Shown: positions 36,320 to 43,281 of the stretch, in pieces
Position numbering within the stretch: position 1 is the first letter of the stretch
How the letters are laid out: each line of letters begins with the position of its first letter
DNA from: an uncultured Bacteroidota bacterium
Lineage (GTDB): Bacteria; Bacteroidota; Bacteroidia; Chitinophagales; Saprospiraceae
Assembly: GCA_902609095.1 (NCBI GenBank)
Contig: CACLQQ010000017.1
Location: 1 to 43,281, forward strand
DNA length: 43,281 nt
Direction: 5' to 3'
The notes under the pieces: model-generated
Databases searched by the model: none
What the model saw: the letters and a program-made list of their open reading frames with translations, nothing else
What the model was told of the DNA's origin: nothing
Position numbers and translations under genes: made by a program

Positions 36320-36928
36320 ATGGGCTGAACATCTTCCAGCACAGAATACAGCTGACAGACGAGTTAGGCTTTGAATTTTTCACCTTCAAAAAATTATCAA
36401 CTAAGATTGGTTCGAATTAGGCATCTATCTACAGATATTTCGATAATAAGCACTCTCTATTGCTGTTTATTACTTGTTGGTATTGGGAGTGGGGGCGCAT
36501 TATCTCATACAAATCAACCGTAAGAATATAGAAGACCCTAAGAGCAAATTAAGGATTGCGATAGATCAGTTAGTGATAGAATCATCTGAGAATACGATTC
36601 CTGAATATATCAATTAGAATCTATTACATCGAATCATCATTAATGAAGGGTCCAAAGCCTATCATACACACAAAGCTGATCAAGAAAATGACATAGGAAT
36701 ATTTTCGGGATATAAAAATGTTGTCAAAACAATAGCAGGTATAATCGAAGAAATTAATCCTAAGTTCCCTTAAAAAATAGTCTCGCCAGTAACTTATTTG
36801 AGATGGCTAATAACCAGATTTATTTCGCAGAACAACTGCTGAGACTAACTGATATAAAAGACTCTGACAATTCAAACAGTCAATTGATTGAATTGCTCAA
36901 CTATTTTGTTGACAAGCTATTGTCGTGA
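36320..36928 (+). pseudogene. TetR-family transcriptional regulator, broken
   Basis: Pieces in order rebuild a TetR regulator of about 200 residues: the helix-turn-helix ELGFEFFTFKKLSTKIGSN, a TAG, then ASIYRYFDNKHSLLLFITCW. A frame change follows, then INRKNIEDPKSKLRIAIDQ and the ligand-binding helices (NEGSKAYHTHKADQENDIGI, GYKNVVKTIAGIIEEINPK, then FEMANNQIYFAEQLLRLTDI). It ends at TGA 36926-36928, overlapping the end of the convergent MutS-like pseudogene by 28 nt. At least three stops or shifts are present. The start is not certain because the first helix is partly lost. The regulated genes are unknown. Confidence 0.7.
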
Positions 36929-38744
36929 TCCGGAACATCGAGATACAACACTCGCAGTAGATAGCTAGCATTAAATGTATCGTAAATACATTGTTTCAAC
37001 TTGTAGTCAAATTCCAATTCATTGTTAGTCAGGGCTACGTCAAAATAGTAATTTTGAGTTTCTGTGGGAAAGGTGCGTTCTAATTGAGCCAACTGTATAT
37101 CATGGGTGGTAATTATTGCATGAGTCTCACACTCAATTAGTTTTTTGGTTAAAGCGATCGATCCGGTCAACTTATCCACAGAGTTGGTACCGGGTAACAT
37201 TTCATCTATCAAGACAAAACAGTCTTGCTCTTTACCTAACTCCTCTAAAATCATAGAAACTCTGTTCAATTCAGCTTTAAATGTACTGACACATTCTTCT
37301 AAATTATCTTTTATTCTCATATAGGTAATCAACTTGACAATACTCAGATTGAGAGATTTACCGATGACTCTAGTCCCCGCATGAGCTCAGACCATGTTCG
37401 CTCCGATCGTTCTTAAAAAGGTACTCTTACCTGCCATATTCAAGCACGTAACTATAGTTACGTGCTTCTGCTGATTTACAGAGATACTATTATAAATACT
37501 ATTCCCACTGATTATAAGGGATGATGCAATTCTCGAGCATTTACAACAAATGAATCTAATTTAATTTCAGCATAGGCAAACTGATCATTGTTATATGACC
37601 AATTAGATAAGCTCGATACAGCCTCCACCCTACCAAGAGTTAGAAATATTCCCTCGATTGAATGATTATTGTTCTTCTTCAAGTCTGATAACATTTTGAG
37701 TATTCTCTAATTCTAGAGGAACGTAATATTCAGTCTAGTACCAACAAGATTCAACCGATAATCTAAAAAATCTATAATTTTCTTGAGTTTATGGAGCGAG
37801 CCTACCTTAGACTGATTATCTCTATTCCTAAGATTGCTTATCATATCATTCAAATAAGCAGCGCTGTAATAATTAGAGAAAATATTTTTGATCGCTTGAT
37901 TGATAGGGCCCAACAACCTGAGTGCTGATGAGATATCAGATTGAATCTGATCAACTTTCTTACCATGATAGATAGCTATTAACAAATTTATTCCTGCTAT
38001 CCAGCCTGCAAAAGTTTGAGCATAATATGGGCCGAAAGGGTATCCTAAAGCTAATAAGAGCCAAATCAGTGGAAGGCTTGTATATTACGCTTTCAGTATC
38101 AATTGATTAACGAAAATTAAATCATGAGATAATAGTCGCTTAATATCATCGATCAGGTTAGCGTTATTAGTGGTAACCTCGAACAATCGAAATCCCAATT
38201 CCTGTCGAAATTCAATTTGCCCCGTGAGCTCTCGGACAGCTTCCTTACGGGTCAAGATAGTTTCATAGTCGGATGAGGCTAAAACATAGTCCGCGAGCTC
38301 TTGACCTCCATGATATGTGGTTGTTCGATTGAGCGTATGAAATAATGAAAATGGTCCAATTGCATCTAAATCATGGGCATAGGAATGAGCCTGAGTCGAA
38401 TAACTTGCTCCATTCCGATATAGATTTTACCCCCCATTAAGGATATCTAATTCATTCTGATTAATCTTAGATAAGATCTGTACTTTTTGCTTCAATAAAT
38501 CACTTCTTCGGTGACGGATCACGACGTATAAGAACATAATAATTGAAAAAATCACCCAGGCTATGATCAAATAAAGGGTCGCTTATAGCAGAAAGTAGGA
38601 CCCAACGATCAGTAATGCTATTATGCCTAATCTCATAAAGCTCAAGCGTATAGAGAGCTGATGATAGTGATCGGCGAGCTCAGAATAATGTTTGACCCTA
38701 TAAGCATAAAAATCAGTTTTAGCGTAATAATCTATTTTAGCCAT
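36901..38744 (-). pseudogene. MutS-like ATPase with N-terminal membrane helices, decayed
   Basis: ATG 38744 (MAKIDYYAKTDFYAYRVKHY) opens a ~600-codon protein with membrane helices (LGIIALLIVGSYFLL, then LYLIIAWVIFSIIMFLYVVI), a middle lever-like region, and a C-terminal MutS ATPase (ABC-type) domain. The ATPase P-loop reads TCLNMAGKST, whereas the family has TGSNMAGKST. The Walker B segment is FVLIDEMLPGTNSVDK (usually RGTNS), followed by the ITTHDIQLAQLE H-loop. Stops include TAA 38583, 38427 and 38085, TAG 37713, and TGA in the P-loop helix, with a frameshift near 37512. This is the Bacteroidota membrane MutS-like family, distinct from mismatch-repair MutS; its role is poorly known. Confidence 0.8.
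37442..37467. repeat. Perfect 26-nt palindrome inside the MutS-like P-loop codons
   Basis: The half-site AAGCACGTAACTA (37442-37454) is followed without spacer by its exact reverse complement (37455-37467). It covers the codons just before NMAGKST, where the P-loop residues Gly-Ser have become Cys-Leu. It could fold into a hairpin with little or no loop. Confidence 0.85.
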
Positions 38745-38806
38745 AGTTTCACAATATATCGGTTATAGCGAAATATGTTTCACAGATTAAAGTCATAACA
38801 AGGGAT

Positions 38807-39268
38807 ATGAGACTCTTACTAATTCTAACAATGGGATTTTGGGCATGCTCTGAATCCACAACTGATGAAAATGAAGTCGTCGAGCCAATCATTTTTGGTC
38901 ATTATTATGGACGCTCTTTTTTAGAAACCTGCATTGAAAACTATAAAGTATAAAATGGAAAGTTGTATAAGGACTTCGATGATGACTACTCCAGAAACAA
39001 CTTCAATTTTATAAAACTATCCGACAAACTCTACGAACAAGTATTGGACATAATAAATCATATACCACAAGAATTAAGGGAAGTAAACGGACAAACCTTC
39101 GGTAGTCCAGATTGCGCCGATCAAGGTGGAGTTTATATTGAGTTATTCGACTCATCAAACTCTGAAGCTGACATGAAATTCTTCATTGTTCAGAGTCCTA
39201 ATAATACACCAAAATATCTGCATAAGTTCGTTGATATAGTCAATGCAAAAATTGTATTGCTTCAATAA
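38807..39268 (+). pseudogene. Lipoprotein with a single internal stop
   Basis: ATG 38807 opens a lipoprotein signal (LLLILTMGFWACSES, lipobox Cys at residue 14). The acidic mature part reads VVEPIIFGHYYGRSFLETCI, ENYKV, then TAA (38951-38953), and continues in the same frame as NGKLYKDFDDDYSRNNFNFI to TAA 39266-39268. A Glu codon GAA at the stop would restore a 153-residue protein, so one point change is the only lesion. The C-terminal piece (GSPDCADQGGVYIELFDSSN) has a conserved-looking look but no family I recognise. It was a small periplasmic lipoprotein of unknown role. Confidence 0.6.
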
Positions 39269-39321
39269 ATCCTTTTGTCAATCTAAACTAATGCAGAGGA
39301 CCGGAGTCTAATTGAGAAAAA

Positions 39322-39543
39322 ATGAAAAGATCAATAATTACCTTTAGCTCCTTAGTTATTCTTACTGTAACTATAGTCTTTTATTACAGTAATCAATCAT
39401 CCGATAATGATGTAGTAATCGAAGAAGCAATAGTCGATGAGGACATTAATCAAGTTGAGCCTTTTGGCGATGTAGAGCTTCATTCAAAAGAAGAAGTGTG
39501 GAGTGAAGTAAAGCCAGAAGACGAAATTGAGGATCTATTCTGA
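39322..39543 (+). CDS. Small acidic membrane-anchored hypothetical protein
   Basis: A 73-residue protein with one N-terminal membrane segment or signal anchor (ITFSSLVILTVTIVFYYS) followed by an acidic tail (DEDINQVEPFGDVELHSKEE). No family is recognised. It lies 53 bp after the broken lipoprotein on the same strand, and its 3' end overlaps the convergent MFS gene by 9 nt. It is open and plausible as a real small protein, but with no homology evidence from the sequence alone. Confidence 0.4.
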   Translation: MKRSIITFSSLVILTVTIVFYYSNQSSDNDVVIEEAIVDEDINQVEPFGDVELHSKEEVWSEVKPEDEIEDLF

Positions 39544-40731
39544 CTCAATCGGCTGAATGACTTCCTCTTTATCTGACAGTTGTAAGAAAATAAGAGATAC
39601 GAGTGTGAGTATGGCTGTGAAATAAAATACATTATCAAAGTTGGAAGGATCATTAGCATATAAGTACGCTGAGAGGAGAGCTCCACTGCCTATGAACAGT
39701 TCCAAACCAAGATACACTGTTGCTAATGCAATACCTCTACGTGATTCCTCAGAACGATCAATCGTCCATGCGAATACTGATGGTGCGGCAACTCCTATAG
39801 AAAAGCCTATAGCGCCTGTAGCTATCAATATATCATTAGCCGAATCTGCTGAACCTAAAAGCCAATAGGATAAAGCTATCATCACTGTTGCCACGGTAAT
39901 CACTGCCTTACGACCGAACCTATCTGATACTTGTCCCGCCACAAGGCGGGATAAGACAGAGCACATCGTAAAGCTCGTGAAAAACAAGCCTTTATTTTCC
40001 ATACCCACATAATTAGCCTGATCAGCAACAACTGTAAGTAATGCACCAAGACCGAGGTATGTTAAACCACATATGATAGCAGGAATAATAGAAACAGGAT
40101 CTATCATCTCATTTCTCCTTATCCTCAGATGAGTCAATCTTAATTTAACTGGATTCTTGAGTGTTTCTCTCATTCGCAACAGCAATAGCACCGAAATCAA
40201 AGCAGTAAATGAACTCGCAAAAAACATGATATTCAATGAGTAATTACTTGCAATCCAACTTCCAATGGGAGGTGTAAGAGATGAACCAATATTGATACTT
40301 ACTCCGATTATCCCCATCGCCTCTCCCCTTCTTTCGATTGGTGCTATGTCTGCGACATAAGCAGATATGGCTGTCGGTGTAAATCCAGTGGAGAATCCAT
40401 GAGCCAATCTTAAAAAGAGAAAAAGTGACACCGTTGTTAGCAAAGGATAAAGGAAACTACATATAATGCATACCACCGAGCCAAACCCTATCACCGGCAT
40501 ACGCCCTATAATATCAGTCAACTTACCACTAATAGGTCTGGACAATCCAGCGGTTAATGTAAATAAGGAAATAATAAGTCCTTTATATTCAGCACCTCCC
40601 ATATCTGAGAGATATGCTGGCAACTCTGGAATGATCATGTTAAAGCTCCCTCCAAAAAGTCCAAAACTCGTGCACAGAATCACGAATTGACGAGTATAAA
40701 GAACTTTGGGATAATTGATCATAGAGAGCAA
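39535..40731 (-). CDS. Major facilitator superfamily transporter
   Basis: A 398-residue inner-membrane MFS transporter with about 12 hydrophobic segments. The loop 2-3 motif A appears as GKLTDIIGRMPVIG and its repeat after helix 8 as GQVSDRFGRKAVIT. The conserved RLAHGFSTGFTPTAISAYVA segment resembles drug-efflux and sugar MFS members, so the substrate is undefined. The frame is intact. The divergent side faces the DUF1761 relic, with no regulator adjacent. Confidence 0.9.
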   Translation of the reverse strand: MLSMINYPKVLYTRQFVILCTSFGLFGGSFNMIIPELPAYLSDMGGAEYKGLIISLFTLTAGLSRPISGKLTDIIGRMPVIGFGSVVCIICSFLYPLLTTVSLFLFLRLAHGFSTGFTPTAISAYVADIAPIERRGEAMGIIGVSINIGSSLTPPIGSWIASNYSLNIMFFASSFTALISVLLLLRMRETLKNPVKLRLTHLRIRRNEMIDPVSIIPAIICGLTYLGLGALLTVVADQANYVGMENKGLFFTSFTMCSVLSRLVAGQVSDRFGRKAVITVATVMIALSYWLLGSADSANDILIATGAIGFSIGVAAPSVFAWTIDRSEESRRGIALATVYLGLELFIGSGALLSAYLYANDPSNFDNVFYFTAILTLVSLIFLQLSDKEEVIQPIESE

Positions 40732-40848
40732 AGTAACATTGCTCTCTAAAGGTGGTATGATTTATTGACTATTCTGAAGCATATTGCAATAAAGATTAAC
40801 CTTGAAGCACAAATATTGCCTTACTCTCTATATTCTGTACTCAAAATG

Positions 40849-41247
40849 CTACAGTGATAAAGCACCTCAAACGTCACCGATTAAAGCGAAAAATAATAGT
40901 AGGTATCCACCATCGATAAGAATAAGCTTATATGATTTATTCTGATAGAGCTAATGGATAACCATAGCAAGAACGGCATAAAACACGGCAAACATTAAAC
41001 CATGGAAGACTCCGTAAATAAACGTTGGCTCTTCTGGTGCGTATAAATTAACGATGATATTAATTCCACATGCAATAGTACACATAATTAGAAAGGATAA
41101 TCCATGATTTATCAGCATACCAGATTGAGCTTTTTCATCTATTACTCCAGTTTCTATTTGCCATGCCTTGCCAAATAGAGCAGTATACCAAGCAAAGCCA
41201 AGTAAGAATAAAGCCAATGCTGCAATTAAAATTTCAAACATTTCCAT
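40849..41247 (-). pseudogene. DUF1761 family membrane protein, broken near its 3' end
   Basis: ATG 41247 encodes a DUF1761 protein with membrane helices (ILIAALALFLLGFAWYTALF, LSFLIMCTIACGINIIVNLY and GVFHGLMFAVFYAVLAMVIH). It hits TAG at 40951-40953 where the family continues with Tyr. The same frame goes on as LYQNKSYKLILIDGGYLLLF, a further TGA, and GALSL to TAG 40849-40851, giving the normal ~132-residue length. The first 98 residues could still be made but would lack the last helix. Function of DUF1761 is unknown. Confidence 0.75.
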
Positions 41248-41408
41248 AATTAGTAAGTTATGTTAAGAACGAAAAGAAGAAAAAACGCATAAGTACAGAT
41301 AATTGAACGGGTCATATAGAAGAAAACACATACATTTATATTGTAATATGACAAAAAATTAGGGCTACACGGAAATAATATGTGTCCATAGATAGAAGTC
41401 AAATCACT

Positions 41409-43281
41409 ATGAAAAAAGTAATATTCGTATTTCTAAGTGTTTCAATCTTAACAGTAAGCTTTTTAGAACAGAGTTCTGCTCAAGATCACTCGGTTGCTCG
41501 CACATGGAATGAACAACTATTAGAGGCAATCAGAGGAGATTTTGCACGCCCTACTGTTCATGCTCGTAATTTATTTCATGTATCAACAGCCATGTATGAT
41601 GCTTGGGCAGTCTTTGATACGCTGGCTGATCCCTTTCTATTGGGAAATACTATAGGTGCTTTCACATCTTCGTTCGATGGTTTTGAACCCACAGGAGAAG
41701 TAGAGGCGGAAAAAGAAGCCGCTGTCAGTTATGCCGCATATCGGCTTATTAAATACAGATTTAAGTTTGCACCAGACGGGTTTAACACGCTGAATCGGTT
41801 AGATGCTCATATGGACTCATTAGGCTATGATAAAAACTACAACTCAACTGACTATGCCAATGGCGATGGTAGAGCATTAGGTAATTATATTGCAGAACAA
41901 GTCATTGAGTTTGGACTACAAGATGGTTCTAATGAGATTAATGACTACAGCAATTTATATTATGAGCCCGTTAACGAACCATTAGTAATGACATACAGCG
42001 GCAATGCTGACATTTCAGATCCGAATCGTTGGCAACCACTAACATTAGACGTTTTCATAGACCAGGCAGGTAATATCATTCCCTTTGATACTCCAGAATT
42101 CTTGAGTCCTGAGTGGGGCAACGTTACACCATTTGCGCTTAAAGAAGATGACCTCACTACATATGAATCAGGAAGTGATAAATATAAAATCTATCATGAT
42201 CCAGGTCCACCACCTCTCATTGACTCCATGTCCACTGTAGAATTACAAGATTATCAGTGGGGTTTTATGTTAGTATCTCAATGGTCAAGTCACTTAGATC
42301 CTACTGATAGTGTAATGTGGGATATATCTCCAGCATCATTAGGTAATATTCCTGAGGGAAACCTCCCGACAAGCTATGCTGAGATGCGAGATTTTTATGA
42401 CGCTATCAAGGGCGGAGATAATAGTATGGGGCATGAAAAAAACCCAGTTACCGGCGAGCCCTACAAGCCTAATATTGTTCCAAGAGGTGATTACACCAGA
42501 ATTTTAGCAGAGTTTTGGGCAGATGGCCCAGATTCTGAGACACCACCAGGCCATTGGTTTACCATATTAAACTATGTCAATGACCAACCAGAATTGGTAC
42601 GTAGTTACAGAGCTCAGACTGACACATTAGATGTATTAGAGTGGGATGTTAAGTGCTATTTTATTTTAGGTGGAGCTATGCATGATGCAGCAATAAGCAC
42701 CTGGGGGATTAAAGGCTATTACGATTACCTACGTCCTGTATCAGCGATCAGATTTATGGCAGAGATGGGACAATCTACTGATACCTTACTCCCTAACTAT
42801 CATAAGATGGGCCTACCATTAATAGAAGGTTTTTCAGAATTGGTAACAGAAGGTGATTCATTAGCTGGTGATGATGGCGAAAATATAGATGAAGTAAAGA
42901 TATATAGCTGGCGAGGCCCTGACTTTATATCTAACCCACGCATAGACATGGCAGGTGTAGGATGGATTCTGGCTAAAGACTGGTGGCCATACCAGCGGCC
43001 AAGTTTTGTATCTCCACCTTTTGCAGGTTTTGTATCTGGGCACTCTACCTATTCCAGAGCAGCTGCAGAAGTGCTCACTAAGATTACAGGCTCTGACTTT
43101 TTCCCAGGAGGAGTAGGAGAATTTATCGCTCCGATGAACGAGTTCTTAGTTTTTGAAGATGGACCAAGCCAAGATATAACTCTACAATGGGCAACGTATA
43201 GGGATGCTTCAGATCAAACCAGCCTATCTCGTATTTGGGGAGGCATTCATCCTCCTGCAGATGATATTCCAGGTCGTCTAA
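41409..43281 (+). CDS. Vanadium-dependent haloperoxidase / PAP2-superfamily protein, 3' end off window
   Basis: ATG 41409 (MKKVIFVFLSVSILTVSFLE) is a signal peptide followed by an open frame of more than 620 codons to the window edge. I translated it through without a stop. Family markers are an N-terminal ARTWNEQLLEAIRGDFARPT helix, the central AMHDAAISTWGIKGYYDYLR helix, the phosphate/vanadate site FAGFVSGHSTYSRAAAE, and SRIWGGIHPPADD with the second catalytic His. This is the vanadium haloperoxidase/PAP2 phosphatase superfamily. Secreted Bacteroidota members include true bromo- or iodoperoxidases and acid phosphatases; which one applies here cannot be told from this part. Confidence 0.88.
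   Translation, partial: MKKVIFVFLSVSILTVSFLEQSSAQDHSVARTWNEQLLEAIRGDFARPTVHARNLFHVSTAMYDAWAVFDTLADPFLLGNTIGAFTSSFDGFEPTGEVEAEKEAAVSYAAYRLIKYRFKFAPDGFNTLNRLDAHMDSLGYDKNYNSTDYANGDGRALGNYIAEQVIEFGLQDGSNEINDYSNLYYEPVNEPLVMTYSGNADISDPNRWQPLTLDVFIDQAGNIIPFDTPEFLSPEWGNVTPFALKEDDLTTYESGSDKYKIYHDPGPPPLIDSMSTVELQDYQWGFMLVSQWSSHLDPTDSVMWDISPASLGNIPEGNLPTSYAEMRDFYDAIKGGDNSMGHEKNPVTGEPYKPNIVPRGDYTRILAEFWADGPDSETPPGHWFTILNYVNDQPELVRSYRAQTDTLDVLEWDVKCYFILGGAMHDAAISTWGIKGYYDYLRPVSAIRFMAEMGQSTDTLLPNYHKMGLPLIEGFSELVTEGDSLAGDDGENIDEVKIYSWRGPDFISNPRIDMAGVGWILAKDWWPYQRPSFVSPPFAGFVSGHSTYSRAAAEVLTKITGSDFFPGGVGEFIAPMNEFLVFEDGPSQDITLQWATYRDASDQTSLSRIWGGIHPPADDIPGRL

Noticed and set aside
36901-38744. Calling the MutS-like gene a mismatch-repair mutS.
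   Set aside because: It has N-terminal membrane helices and is about 600 codons, lacking the mismatch-recognition domain of MutS (~850 residues).
1-43281. CRISPR arrays, tRNA or rRNA genes, prophage genes.
   Set aside because: No regularly spaced repeats, no cloverleaf-like CCA-ended sequences, no conserved rRNA blocks and no phage structural genes were seen on either strand.

Overview
The window is AT-rich DNA from a member of the Bacteroidota. The gene content suggests a Saprospiria-like relative: a DUF3810 protein, Saprospiria-style outer-membrane barrels, a MoxR/DUF58/BatA operon with DUF4159, and Tat-targeted TldD. This placement rests on recognised families, not on a marker gene. There are no rRNA or tRNA genes, insertion sequences or CRISPR arrays that I can see.

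The main feature is a mosaic of clean, tightly packed genes and broken ones. Intact blocks are: thioredoxin/DUF3810 (3.3-4.9 kb); cupin, DUF58, PPK2 and an S4 protein (6.5-9.6 kb); a 12-kb run from a sugar-phosphate-isomerase-like gene through TldD/TldE to an overlapping MoxR-DUF58-BatA operon (20.4-32.8 kb); carbonic anhydrase plus a SulP transporter (33.5-35.8 kb); and an MFS transporter and a haloperoxidase at the right end. Between them lie about 15 pseudogenes carrying nonsense codons of all three types, mostly single-base deletions, one large internal deletion, and lost catalytic residues.

The most interesting block is 9.1-20.2 kb, which I read as a decayed neutral-lipid (triacylglycerol/wax ester) storage locus. 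It holds a coiled-coil protein, a SARP/BTAD regulator, a BLUF photoreceptor relic, two phasin-like granule proteins (one with a helix-hairpin-helix tail), an intact alpha/beta hydrolase, a wax synthase/DGAT fused to an SCP2 domain, GpsA, and a single ~1,088-codon reading frame joining glycerol-3-phosphate acyltransferase, a HAD phosphatase and lysophosphatidate acyltransferase. Together these would run from dihydroxyacetone phosphate to glycerol-3-P, lysophosphatidate, phosphatidate, diacylglycerol and then triacylglycerol. The content parallels the mycobacterial plsB2-plsC-DGAT-esterase cluster (Rv2482c-Rv2485c). The biosynthetic arm is broken here, while the hydrolase and the polyphosphate kinase upstream remain intact.

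Other decayed loci are a DUF853 ATPase at the left edge, two outer-membrane barrels, an Ig-like surface protein, a nitronate monooxygenase, a TetR regulator, a MutS-like membrane ATPase with a perfect 26-nt palindrome over its P-loop codons, a lipoprotein and a DUF1761 protein. Such a load fits recent relaxed selection or genome reduction. Single-base deletions in short homopolymers could partly be assembly error, so read-level checking matters. The lost catalytic residues and the long internal deletion are hard to explain as sequencing error.
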